From positions 18,440,290 to 18,504,289 of the forward strand of contig OZ020489.1 of NCBI GenBank assembly GCA_963971405.1: a stretch of DNA of 64,000 bases, given 5' to 3'. Made by a program: the position numbers and the translations under genes. Position 1 is the stretch's first letter. The number at the start of each line of letters is the position of its first letter. The notes beneath the pieces were generated by a model. It was given only the letters and a program-made list of their open reading frames with translations. It searched no databases and was not told the DNA's origin. This document shows, in pieces, positions 1 to 20,459 of this stretch. This stretch comes from Psococerastis gibbosa (Eukaryota; Arthropoda; Insecta; Psocodea; Psocidae).

Positions 1-1046
1 TTTCAAGAGCTAGGCTATGCTAGAGGAAGGGCACTCTTCAGCTAAATACAAGTATCTTAGGTAGGAAAAAATAATAATAGTTTTATTACTCAAGTTGCGC
101 TATTGCTTCCTTCACTCAACGTTTGTTAACAATTGTAGAATTGTAATATATGGGGTGGGTTATTCCAATAAATAATCTTGTTATCCTACGATTTTTTTGT
201 GAAGAAATAATAGCCTAGGTGTACTATACCCCATCAATCAGTAAGTTTAAAGAGGAGAGTTATACTCTTTTTTTTGTTTTGAAAATCTGGCCACCCTATA
301 TTACGCTCTGATTTAATCGATCCTACACTACTCCCCCCCCCCCCCCCACAAATGAGTTGGATCCGTCCCTGATAATATACCGATAATATATAAACTTACT
401 ATGTTTTAGCCAACGTCCATATTATAATATATTGTATTTAATGTATTAGGCCTATATTATATTACAAATATTTGTTTAAGTCGTGTAAAATCTAAATAGT
501 GAAATTAGCGCAGGCCAGTAACCTTTTTTAGCAGCTGGGGCAACTCTCAGTTTTAGATCTGTGTTTTGAAAAAGAGCCACACATCATTGATTACAATCAT
601 CTTTGTTAGAAACTAGGTTTTATAAATTAGGTTTTACATATTAGGTAGGCCTAGGTACCGCACCTATCTTTAAAATACGAATGTACTGTAAAAAGTAGGT
701 AACTTAGCCATGTGAACGTGCTACCGGTAGGTTCGTTACCTATTTAATTTTTTGTATATAGCCTATAGGTCGCCGTCGGCCGAAGTTATTTTTTTTTTAA
801 AGTAACAAACTAATTGGAATAACAAATTACTGTTTAATTTTTATTGTTAGCATGAAAATAAGACTTAATAGTCTTGTTGTTCGCCTTTTGTTTTGTTTTT
901 TGCAATAAAGTCATTTTCAATTCAATTCAATTCACCCGTTTGATCGTTTGAATTTCCCGCGTACATTGCAACTAACAAAACAAAATTGGATTTATTTTGA
1001 TCTACAAACTGGCAACATATGAAAACAAATCTGATAAATGTAAATA
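1..1046. other. 5' flank of the RNF121-like gene, no gene seen
   Basis: AT-rich DNA with no convincing coding potential. It holds a C-run near 333-347 followed by a GGATCCGTCCCTG end like those of the G/C-run hAT-like elements elsewhere in the window. Around 885-935 an AATAAA and an (AATTC)n tail resemble a LINE 3' end. At about 949-975 there is a short match to the interior of the 13.46-kb MITE family (TTTGAATTTCCCGCGT). The promoter of the downstream gene should lie here or just upstream, but I see no clear TATA box or CpG island. Confidence 0.5.
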
Positions 1047-11349
<10,303 letters not shown>

Positions 11350-11559
11350 CCCGCGGGTAAGTCTCTTCTAACTCTTTTACTGATATCGGCTTAAGCCAAA
11401 TTAACCGAACATATTAATAACGGATAAGATGGAAAAAAGCTCGTCGCATGGGTTTGGGGGATTTCTCGTAGTATGCGATAGTATATATGCAATTAAATGA
11501 CAGCTCCATCGCAGGGTATGGGTCCATAAAAAACCCACAAAGAAAACAATATAGGTAAT

Positions 11560-11735
11560 ATCGACTTCGATGGCCAGGTGCTAACGTGCTTGCAATTATG
11601 CGAGTCTTTACACGCCATGCAATCGGAGACGTGTCGTACTCATCACGGGTAATGACCTACAGAGGCGACTGAAAAGGTCAATCGGATACATTCATTAAAT
11701 TGTTTGTATGCGATTTATCTTTTGTAAAAAAAAAA
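11560..11735 (-). repeat. dispersed repeat family R, copy 1
   Basis: On the minus strand it shares ATCGCATACAAACAATTTAA, CGGAT/CCGATTGACCTTTTCAGTC, GAGT-ACGACACGTCTCCGAT and GGCCATCGAAGTCGAT with copies at 51730-51905, 57325-57460, 57530-58040 (interrupted) and 59310-59495. No ends or target duplication are evident, so the element class is unknown. Confidence 0.7.
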
Positions 11736-11810
11736 ATACTATCTATTATAATTTATAATATTACATTCTTAAATAATGGATTTAAATATAGCAGACCGTA
11801 TTCATTTTAG

Positions 11811-11875
11811 GGGAGTTCACATTGAAAAAGGCAGTTCCTGAAGATTGGACCATGTATCTTAGACCAAAGGAGCAA
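11811..11875 (+). CDS. weak candidate coding exon of unknown gene
   Basis: An AG acceptor (TTCATTTTAG) and a GT donor (GAGCAA|GTAGGT) bracket 65 bases. One open frame reads EFTLKKAVPEDWTMYLRPKE. The composition looks protein-like, but no partner exon in a compatible phase was found nearby and I do not recognise the peptide. The small frame at 12135-12169 with a GTAAGT donor is in the wrong phase to follow it. Chance is quite possible. Confidence 0.15.
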
Positions 11876-12770
11876 GTAGGTATGGTACCTAGCCACCCAC
11901 TCGCCAACCAATTCAGTCACTGGTAACTACATTGAATGTTAAGGAATAAGCAGGAGATAGCTTTAAAGTTCTGCCAATATTATAGCACTATCATAAACAT
12001 TTTAATTAATCATTCGTCACGTTTAGTAGAAACTCACCCAGAAGAACAGAGCAGGCTAACTATTGGTAAACTACACTGAGTTGAACCTGACGTCATATAA
12101 AAATCAAATTGCTAATTGAATGCTTTAATAATTAGAACGTGCAATGAACTTGCTTTCTATGGGTATCACGGTAAGTTGCCTGAGGCATACTGGGCAAGTG
12201 TTACGCGAACGTCAGTCATTAAATGATACATGGGATATGGTTCAACCAACGATAATAAAATATAATAGAGGCGCCCAAAACATAAGTTAAGTAAAGCGGA
12301 TATTGGTGGAACGTAAAGTGTTAGGCGAATAACAGTCATCATACTTAAGGCTCAACCCAGCGTACTTTTACTATAGGCCACAAGCTACCAGTATACTGTG
12401 TATGTTGTCTCTGGCAGAGGCGGAACTTTATAGCTTTCTTCCCTTAGACGGCTTAGACCTATTCATAGTCATGCAAGTTGTACTGCACTAGTTCACTGTA
12501 AATGTAAAGCCTCTCTTTAAAAAAAAAAATCGAATAAATAATACCGCACATGCATTAATTTTTAATTTCTATTATAGAATGAGACAAATTTATTGTTGAA
12601 ATATTTACTTGTTTAAAATATAGACTCGTGTCGTGAAAAAAAAAATTTCAACAACATGTAGTTTTCATATACTGATGACAAACGAGGTCTCGGTTTATTG
12701 GTTAAATTCGGGTTATTTATAAGTCCGTACTTCCGAGGCTTTATTTCTTTTGTTAGTGCGGTGCGTAAAA

Positions 12771-12908
12771 GGCGGTTATTCCACCGACGTCAATAGTAAT
12801 AGTAATGCTGATATTGACGTGGCAGCAGGCATTAAAGACAGTCTAAAAATGTCTGCTACCACGTCAATATCACAGCATTACTATCACTATCACGGTGGAA
12901 TAACCGCC
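12771..12908. mobile_element. palindromic MITE (GGCGG-N-TATTCCAC superfamily), copy A
   Basis: It runs from GGCGGTTATTCCACCG to CGGTGGAATAACCGCC and is palindromic almost throughout. The arms carry ACGTCAATAGTAATAGTAAT and the centre GCAGGCATTAAAGACAGTC / ATGTCTGC. The flanking bases are AAA on both sides. The core sequence GTCTGCTACCACGTCA is shared with copies B and C. Confidence 0.85.
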
Positions 12909-12966
12909 AAATGTAATGAGGAGAGAGGTGCTATCAAAAAATATTATTCTGATTCTATTCGTCATA

Positions 12967-13106
12967 GGCGCATATTCCACAAACGTCAATAGTGATAGTA
13001 AATGTAGTATTGATGTGGTAGCAGACATTAAAGACAGTCTAAGAATGTCTGCTACCACGTCAATACTACATTTACTATCACTATTGACGTTGGTGGAATA
13101 AGCGCC
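12967..13106. mobile_element. palindromic MITE, copy B, adjacent to copy A
   Basis: It runs from GGCGCATATTCCAC to GTGGAATAAGCGCC and is nearly perfectly palindromic. Its arms contain ACGTCAATAGTGATAGTAAA and the central GTAGCAGACATTAAAGACAG. It lies 58 bp after copy A and clearly belongs to the same family. Confidence 0.85.
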
Positions 13107-13179
13107 ACACGTGGTCCATTCCAATTATTATTAAATGTACCTTTCTAGTCGAAAATAATTTCATTATGGCAGCTCTTGA

Positions 13180-13337
13180 AGTTGAGTGATGAGGACTTCC
13201 GCCAGAGAAGCAGTTGGTTCTAATCCCACACTTGCTACTTTTCATCGAACCATACTTCAGGGGTCATGTAATGTAGGCGGTCTGAATGCATCCAAGATGA
13301 GTATAAATGAGGGGTTTACGTAGCCCTAATACAAATT
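13180..13337 (+). mobile_element. tRNA-derived SINE family S1, diverged copy
   Basis: The head has GAGTGATGAGGACTTCC and a GTTGGTTCTAATCCCACA box. The body keeps CATACTTCAGGGGTCATGTA, GGCGGTC and TATAAATGAG...GTAGCCCTAA, matching the copies at 23 and 49 kb. It abuts a minus-strand S2 copy. Confidence 0.55.
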
Positions 13338-13441
13338 ATATCCAAAGTATGGCATCGAAGGGAAAACTCAATCCAATGGGACTCGAACCCACGATCTGCG
13401 TCTTACCGGGGCATCGTTTTAGCCACTACACTACGGATTTT
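13338..13441 (-). mobile_element. tRNA-derived SINE family S2, partial copy
   Basis: The minus strand reads AAATCCGTAGTGTAGTGGCT (A box) to GTGGGTTCGAGTCCCATTGG (B box), with a short body. It is too eroded and too extended on the 3' side to be a tRNA gene. Confidence 0.65.
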
Positions 13442-13459
13442 ACCGTTGTCAGCTTAGAC

Positions 13460-13829
13460 CAGCAGCCCCATCATGGCGATTTCGGATTATTATTTATTTT
13501 TTAAAACCGCACTAGTAAGGTGTCACGTGACCTTGTTAAAATATGCGCGGAAGATTCATATTAATACATTATTAGAATACAAGCTAGAGAATGGTTCCAT
13601 TGTTTGATAATTTAAGGAAATACTACTCAACATTAAATTGTATAGGTAGCATTTTGAAATATAATAAGAATTTTAATTAATGTGTCTACACCTAATGGAG
13701 TAAAAATTGAAAATTCACCAAAAATATTAATTTATCAATTTGAATTTCCCGCGTATTTTGCACTCATTTGTTTAAAACAATTGAATAAACCCCGGTATTA
13801 TATAATCCCATATCGCCATGATCGAGGCT
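13460..13829 (+). mobile_element. MITE family I, copy 1
   Basis: It begins CAGCAGCCCCATCATGGCGA and ends ATCGCCATGATCGAGGCT, an inverted repeat. The interior shares GTGTCACGTG, TATGCGCGG, TAATAAGAATTTTAATTAAT and TTTGAATTTCCCGCGT with copies at 17597, 19096 and (ends only) 16739. It has no coding content. Confidence 0.8.
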
Positions 13830-13832
13830 ACA

Positions 13833-13960
13833 GATACCCTACTTGATGCACAACTACCTAACTTGAAAAAGTCAAGGACTTGATCAGTTAGGTAGTTGTG
13901 TAGCTGTGCTGACCTGCCTAACAATTTGAATCATGTCTTTAAGCATAACGTAGGGTATCT
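13833..13960. mobile_element. nested inverted-repeat element
   Basis: The outer arms AGATACCCTAC...GTAGGGTATCT (13833-13960) enclose inner arms CACAACTACCTAACTT...AGTTAGGTAGTTGTG (13849-13900). It lies directly after MITE I copy 1 and just before a SINE. Confidence 0.55.
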
Positions 13961-13978
13961 GGTCTAAGCTGTGTGCGG

Positions 13979-14140
13979 TGGAATCCGCAGTGTAGTGGTT
14001 AACATGAGGCGTAGATCGTGGGTTCGAGTCCCACCGGACTCAGTTTTTTCTTGATACCATATTTCGGATAATAATTTTCTAAGAAGGTTGCCTCTTCGAC
14101 CAACAGTCAATAAATTTAGTGTTAAAATTGATCATGAACT
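13979..14140 (+). mobile_element. tRNA-derived SINE family S2, best copy
   Basis: The head carries a clear A box (TGTAGTGGTTAACATGAG) and B box (GTGGGTTCGAGTCCCACC), then the S2 body (CCATATTTCGGATAATAA, GTTGCCTCTTCGACCAA, GTCAATAAATTTAGTGTTAA). The minus-strand copy at 4998-5149 shares this body, which rules out a plain tRNA gene. Confidence 0.8.
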
Positions 14141-14149
14141 AATATAATT

Positions 14150-14920
14150 ATTATTTAAATCGATAGTGTCATTATGGTGTTCACCATTCACATTGAATCA
14201 CAATAGTCATGTTAAACTGTTGTCATCACAAAAAGTTTAAATAATGATTAAACCAAAAGTAAAGTCCATAACACTCGCATGTTCACAGTATTTGAAGGTG
14301 ATATGCCTAAAAACCGAATATATGCCTACTGCTTCATAATCTAAAAAGATACAAACATGACTACTAGCCTAATGTATTTATTTCTTATTACATGATATAC
14401 TGTACAGTACTAAATAAGATTATTATTTTATTCAGAACTGAAATAGACTTAATCGATATACGTATGAATAATTTAAATGTTTTTTTAAAGTTTTTTTTAA
14501 TTTAAGGCGTATAGTCAGTCACCTTATGGGTTACGATAGTGACTCTTGATGCTGTTTTCACAGTCAGATCATCGATATAGAGTATGTGCTTTACGGTATT
14601 GATAACTGAACATCTGCTCTATTTTTATGTTTTTAATCGTATATTTAGTCATTAACCTAAATTTTACTGATCTCTTTGTCCTCACTTTGCAATGCTTTTT
14701 ATGTAACTATTGTATTGTATAGTACAGTATTCTCATCTTTCATACAAACCACATACATACATTTATTTAGCAATATTGAAAACGCTGCAAATTATTTCTA
14801 AACAATGGGACTGAAAATTCAGTTGAAAACAAAATAGTCAATTAGAACAAATAGTTCTATGTATTACTATACTAGCACCGCCAACGGCAGTACTAAGTTG
14901 AATTCACCAGAACTGAGCCT
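14150..14920. other. AT-rich stretch, nothing recognised
   Basis: No coding potential and no match to the repeat families seen elsewhere in the window. Confidence 0.5.
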
Positions 14921-14924
14921 GTTC

Positions 14925-15195
14925 AAAACTGCAGCAAACTTGGTAGTGTGCACAGGGGAACATGGTGGGATGTAATAACGTGCTGAGACTGCCAGTCAGT
15001 CGAAGTGCGTGTCGAGTCCTGGTCCCCTCCGAATTAATTGTGTAATTTTACTATGTTCCCTAAGTGTTTCGGAATCCATTGTAATCAGGAGGTCCACCTT
15101 GTCAGTCAACGCCCTTCTGCCCTTAGGGATCTCAAGCTGACAGGGTTGCTTAAAGCAGAAATGCTGAAACAGGCGTTGGAAAACAAAACAATAAA
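14925..15195 (+). mobile_element. SINE-like family Q, copy
   Basis: It contains CAAACTTGGTAGTGTGCACA, GTGCGTGTCGAGTCCTGGTC, CGGAATCCATTGTAATCAGG and GCTGACAGGGTTGCTTAAAG, collinear with 5827-6155. It is internally shortened around the CCCTTAGGG segment and ends in GGCGTTGGAAAACAAAACA. Confidence 0.65.
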
Positions 15196-15828
15196 ATAAA
15201 AACATATTAGTACCAGCTAATAAAATTACGATTTTCTCAATTAATCTTACGCGGATTTTCGTAATGGTATGCCATTGATTTCACATATTTTTCCCCACAG
15301 TATTGGTAAAAATAGGCGAATAACTTGGGATAAATTTAATTCAAGTCCAAATAGTCTAGATTGCGTTCAAAGAGAGTGATACATACCTATACAATACAAG
15401 GCGTATTTTGTAATTTCGTTTCTCTTTTTTACAATTACAACTGTTCACGTAATTAGTAGCAATAAACTTTTTTTGTAATATCGTCGATTGCACGACTCTC
15501 GTTAATATAAGCCTTATGGGTTGAGTTATGACGTCATTATTATATCAGTTCATGTCCTTGCCTCTTCCATGCATAAATATTCCTTATTAGACAGCTTCGA
15601 TAAATTGCACAGGGCAATAGTATGTAAGCGAGGTAAAAATGAGAAGTGAGAAATTTTTAGCTGTCACACTGCTTGTTTCGGTCGCTATACACTCTCAGCG
15701 TTGATTGAAAATTTAACTTCCTTCAGAATAATTAATTGGTGAAGAAGTAAACATGCAATACAATCCTATTATTGTTTTCTGTGAGGGGTTTTATGGACGT
15801 AGGGTTGCACATTGATTCTCGCGCTTTG

Positions 15829-16010
15829 TGTGGGCATTGTTTCCACTTGTCAATGTTCCGTCATTTATGCATTAATAATAAGTCCCTACCATATTATAAC
15901 TTAATTTATAATAGATAAGTTAAGTATCTACATAATAGTCTCCTTAAAACAAAAATCTCATCAATTATTGATGCACAAATGACGGAATATTGACAAGTGG
16001 AATAGCCACC
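15829..16010. mobile_element. MITE family H, copy 1 (diverged)
   Basis: The left arm TTTCCACTTGTCAATGTTCC and the right arm ATTGACAAGTGGAATAGCCACC are inverted. The right half is close to the clean copy at 32176-32311 (AAAATCTCATCAATTATTGA, GCACAAATGACGGAATATTG). The centre carries an unrelated AT-rich expansion. Confidence 0.65.
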
Positions 16011-16328
16011 TAACCGGCACATGTCCCTTAAACCCAGGGAATATAGATCGTTTCTTAAACCTCATCATTCCCGAAGCTGGCGCCATTGGTTAATCTGAAC
16101 TGTTTTTACTGTTGACATATTGAAGCAGACGAAATCATGAAAAGTGGAACCCGGATTTGAACCACCTATATTCGTTATTTACCTGCATATATTAGTCTAG
16201 TGTTGACATGATCAACTCACGCACTTTATTTAAACAAAAACCAACAGCACCTTGCCTTATAAAAAATAATATCTGAGTGATAATAAATAGAGTACAGACC
16301 GTTCCACTCATGCCCATCCCTTCTGCTT

Positions 16329-16714
16329 GGCGGGTATTCCACATACGTACATCGTCAATGAAAATTATGAAATTGAAGGTCATTTCAATTTTTCATTGAT
16401 GGCGGCCTTTCCACATGTTTTTTCAAAAATTGACAATTTTGTATTGAAACGTATGCGCCAAATTTTTGAAATTTGTTTGCATTTTTTTTTTGAAGTTTTG
16501 TTTATAGGATGAAAACTGTTTTTAAAAAAAATCAAGTAAAATAATTGTACTTGACACACTTGACATATCCCATGACGCTATTTTTTAATTTTAGTTTGTT
16601 TGTGATTTTACTCTATGATCAATTGATCAATTTTAACAATGGCATAGAGTAAAATTGAAATGTCCTTCAATTTCATAATTTTCATTGACGATGTACGTAT
16701 GTGGAATACCCGCC
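16329..16714 (+). mobile_element. MITE family F, copy 1
   Basis: Inverted ends GGCGGGTATTCCACATACGT and its complement extend inward through CATCGTCAATGAAAATTATG over more than 55 bp. The interior has ATCCCATGACGCTATTTTTT, TTTAGTTTGTTTGTGATTTT and CAATTTTAACAATGGCATAG, also found in family E and F copy 2. The small open frames are fortuitous. Confidence 0.85.
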
Positions 16715-16738
16715 TTTGCTTTGTTTGTTATAGCCTAC

Positions 16739-16903
16739 CTGCGGCCCGATCATGGCGATTTTAATACCGGGGTTAATATAATACCCAGGTATTAAAAATG
16801 TAAACAAGATAATTTTACAATGGAAAGTGCTATTCAAAATTTGTTTGTTTATAGTTCTAACCCCATGAGTAAGTTATAATACCAATCGCCATAATCGGCC
16901 CAC
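16739..16903. mobile_element. MITE family I, short copy 2
   Basis: Only the ends match family I: CTGCGGCCCGATCATGGCGA at the left, then ATACCGGGGTT, and ATACCAATCGCCATAATCGG at the right. The central part is different or deleted. It starts 24 bp after family F copy 1. Confidence 0.6.
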
Positions 16904-17596
16904 TGATGTTCTATAACAAGACGACAAGTTCCCTTCTTACTTACATAATCTCTCTTATGGTGGTTATTTAAGTTTTGTAGGCTAATTTACGAAATTTAAT
17001 AAGTAGTGGTGGTGCTTTGACAGTAAAGAAAGTGTGTATGTTGTAAGGCGAGGTAAGCGGGGTGTTGGCCAATCTCGAAATGGCTGCGTCTTCCCCCCTC
17101 TCTTCATGTTATTTACTTCAACTCTCCAACTAGTGCCGCAACTTTTCACCCAGTCGGCAAATTTACTCGGGCTGCAGGCCCCATTTTTATGATTAGTTCT
17201 AATGAAATTGTATCTATTTCCAATTTATTGCCTCCTGCTTCCAGGAGTTGTGTGTTTCTTTCAGTATTGGTTCTCTGTGGTTTTTATTTTACTCGGATTC
17301 TTTGGCGGATGTTTGCCCTTTTGACCCTTTGATCCGGAACCAATTTCAGAGTTGATTTCGTTGTAATTAATTGAACTTTGTGAGATTGCCCAAAGTCGCC
17401 CCGGCTACAATCAACCCTTCGGGCATCCCTCTAAGATGGCGCAATTAATTCAAATCAATTCTTGCAAGGTCAGGGAGCCTCTTGATGTACAGTCTATGTC
17501 ACTGACTAAATACGATAAACGGTATATTTTAATGGGAATAATTATCTTGAGTTACCCAAAACGAAATATTGTTATTGGTTTCATATGCACCGGACC

Positions 17597-17955
17597 CTGC
17601 AGCCCGATCATAGATTATTATAATAATGGGGTTTACTCAATTGTTTTATACAAATGAGTGCAAAATGTGCAGGAAATGCAAATTAATAAATTAATATTTT
17701 TGGTGAGTTTTTTTTCCCTTACACACATGGATTAAAATTCTTATTATATTTCACAATTCTACCTGTACATTTTAATGTTTATTACTATTTCCTTCAATTA
17801 TTAAACAATGCAACCATTCTGCTGTATTCTAATAATTTATCAATTTGAATTTCCCGCGCATATGTTGACACCGACACCTTACTACTGCGGCATTAAAAAA
17901 TAAACCATAAACCCCTTTATTATAATAATCCCAAATCGCCATGATAGGGCTGCTG
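17597..17955 (-). mobile_element. MITE family I, copy 3 (opposite orientation)
   Basis: It begins CTGCAGCCCGATCATAGATT and ends CCCAAATCGCCATGATAGGG then CTGCTG. The interior is the family I interior read on the other strand (ATTCTTATTATATTTCA, TGTTTATTACTATTTCCTTC). A TTTGAATTTCCCGCGCATA segment lies near the right end. Confidence 0.7.
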
Positions 17956-17959
17956 CCAG

Positions 17960-19090
17960 GCTAAGATAATTTCATCATGCTGACTTTTGTGTCTGAGCAT
18001 TTCGCAGGCCGGATACATTTTACCATTTTTACCTGTTGTTTATGCAAAGTTAGCTCCGAGCCAGTCTGAATCCGTGCATTGTCCGTAGAACCTGCTACTG
18101 AAATGGTTTTTAGGTAGATATCTCGCTTATTTTACTTGGAGAAGTTACTAGTGAAGAATTCCGTAACTAGTTCCAATGCAACACTAGATAGCCATTGCAA
18201 GTTCCTTATCCACCGCTTAAAAAGTGACACCATCACCTAGGTATAGTTTGGGAAAAAGCTATTAGTAAAAACAATGTTAATCTGTCTACTGTTGGAAAAC
18301 TGATCAAGAAAAGAGCTTCTCCATCAACAGGGATCTTAGGAGCCAAGTCAGCTGTAATTTGAAAAATAAGCACTTAAGAAAACGCCGGAACGAGGAGAAG
18401 GTTTTATTGGAAGGGTGAAACTCCATTTGAAGTATTGGTCATTAAAAAGAAGCTGTTGGGGGCTAGAGGAAGGGAGGCGGATGAAGGAGGAGGAAGGGGG
18501 GCTCATTTTGAGGTTTCCCATTAAGGAAATTGTCCTAGGTGGGATCAATTTGTAATGTAGATCCATCTAGCTCGGGGCCGCAAATTCACTTTTCTTGTCA
18601 TTAGTTGAGTTAAAGATCAATAACAATAATGACATTGGGGGGTTGTTGCTGGAGATGGTTTTACATATTGTTATAGCCTAATTTCACTAATTGGAGTTGA
18701 ATACTAAATCGATTTGGATTAAAAATTAAAATCAAAGGTGTAGCCGAAAAAATACTGTAGAGTTTTTATGCATATATAGAGTGGCCCAGATTCGGGGGAT
18801 AAGGCATATTAATAATCTGATAAATATAAATAAACCTAATTTTAAGGGGAGATTTCAAAATATTTTTTTTTATCTGACCACTTTCATAATTCATATTTTT
18901 GCGGCAGTGGAACGAAAAATTAATTGATTTTCAATTTGAATTGAAGTTTTTTCTATTGTATTGAAAGGGACAATGCTTTTTTAGTTGGGATGTAAAATTT
19001 CGTGCCAATTTACCATTATGCATGAGACTTGAACGAAAAGTCATGATTTAAAGTTAATCAACAATCGTACCTAAACCGCTCGTTGATAGC
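17960..19090. other. non-coding stretch with a purine-rich tract
   Basis: No gene recognised. A purine-rich tract lies at 18466-18515. The adjoining 72-residue minus-strand frame (18348-18566) looks like a composition artefact. Confidence 0.5.
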
Positions 19091-19095
19091 CTTAC

Positions 19096-19581
19096 CAGCA
19101 GCCCGGTCATGGCGGTTTGGTATCATTATAATACTGGGGTTTACTTTTTAATACCACAGTAGTTAGGTGTCACGTGGTGGTTTTAAAATATGCGCGGGAA
19201 ATATAAATTATTATAATATACAAGAGAATGGTTGCATTGTTTAATAATTGAAGGAAATACTAATAAACAATAAAATGTACAGGTAGAATTTGAAATATAA
19301 TAAGAATTTTAATTAATATGTCTACATCCAAGGGTGAAAAAATTGAAAACTCACCAAAATTATTAATTTCTCAATTTGATTTTCCCGCGTATTTTGCACT
19401 CATTGGTTAAAAACTTCCTCTTCCCCCTTAGTGCCGCGTGCGCAGCGGGGGGGGGGGGGGGTCACCCGGACCCATTTCCAGAACTCGCCCCGGTCGGACG
19501 CTAACGCCTTGAGCTTTTTTTGAGATAATTGAATAAACCCCGGTATTATAATAATCCCAAATCGCTATGATCGGGCTGCTG
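19096..19581 (+). mobile_element. MITE family I, copy 4, with an inserted LINE 3' end
   Basis: It runs from CAGCAGCCCGGTCATGGCGG to ATCGCTATGATCGGGCTGCTG, collinear with copy 1 (GTGTCACGTG, TATGCGCGGG, TTTTCCCGCGTATTTTGC). It is interrupted at 19415-19528 by GC-rich sequence not present in the other copies. Confidence 0.8.
19415..19528 (-). mobile_element. LINE 3' terminus inserted in MITE I copy 4
   Basis: The minus strand matches the LINE 3' end at 43800-43900: CAAGGCGTTAGCGTCCGACC, GGGGCGAGTT...GAAATGGGT, and GCTGCGCACGCGGCACTAAG. It contains a long G-run where the other copy has GGGGCGACCCC. Confidence 0.65.
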
Positions 19582-20266
19582 GAGCAGCACCTTTAAAAGT
19601 AATGTTACTTGTATGTATTAGAATTTATAATATCTCCGTACGACCGTACGAGAAATTCCGAATCTTACTTATTCCGAATCTGTATCAGCCTGTATGCACA
19701 AAAATAAAAATCGATACCGGTAGCTGGATCAGCGGATCACAGGCGGAACAAACTACTGATTCAGCGTTAGACATTAGGGACTAGTTGCCTATTTACAAAA
19801 ATGCAGGAATTGACATCTTTAAAACAGTATCTTCTATGATAAAGTCATTAAAGTGCACATGCTATGTCACAGACAAATTAATTATTGTATTAATTTCTCT
19901 GATGCAATTGTTTTTGACTGCGCGTAGAGCTACTTTCGGCTTTAGTTTAGTTCTGGACCCTTATGCGTCACTTTACTCTTCATGACAATTGGCAGCATAG
20001 ACATAGTATAGTAGTATGACAAGTATGATCTTTGGACCGGGACCCAGGCCATAAATTTGGGCCCATCGCTCCTCCATCATACACAATAATTGGTATATAC
20101 TGTATATATATACGTTCTATACCTGTCTAACGCCTGCCTGCTAACTGCTAACAGCTGAAAGAAATATAGAAATTCTGATTCTTCCGAGTATAACGTTACA
20201 AGGTATAGATACATTAATTCTTTTAGCTACTTCAATAGACCTATAGTTAAGCATACCACATGGGCC

Positions 20267-20448
20267 CATGGCCATAGCCAGAATTTTTTTTCGGGGGGGG
20301 GGGGGTTAAAAATTTCATTGGGTGTTACATAGTGGTTTTTATTTTTCCTCTCAAAATCCGATTCTATCTAGTATAAAGTCATTTCATTTCGGGGCGGGGG
20401 GGGGGGGGGGTTTGAACCCCCATGAACCCCCCCTTGGCTACGGCCTTG
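20267..20448. mobile_element. hAT-like non-autonomous element with two G-runs
   Basis: The inverted ends are CATGGCCATAGCCAG and (reverse complement) CAAGGCCGTAGCCAAG. Flanking octamers are CATGGGCC and CATGGACC (7/8), fitting an 8-bp hAT target duplication. It holds two runs of ten or more G and a TCTAGTATAAAGTCATTTC box also present in the element at 33573. Confidence 0.75.
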
Positions 20449-20459
20449 CATGGACCAAA

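Larger units (their letters stand above)
11350..12770 (+). other. 3' flank of the RNF121-like gene
   Basis: It should contain the 3' UTR. AATAAA motifs occur at 12254 and near 12532. A minus-strand copy of repeat family R lies at 11560-11735, and a small splice-flanked frame at 11811-11875 is listed separately. Nothing else is recognised. Confidence 0.5.

Noticed and set aside
12135-12169. possible exon with a strong GTAAGT donor
   Set aside because: In the phase needed to follow the candidate exon at 11811-11875 it hits a stop, and the other frames give no recognisable peptide.
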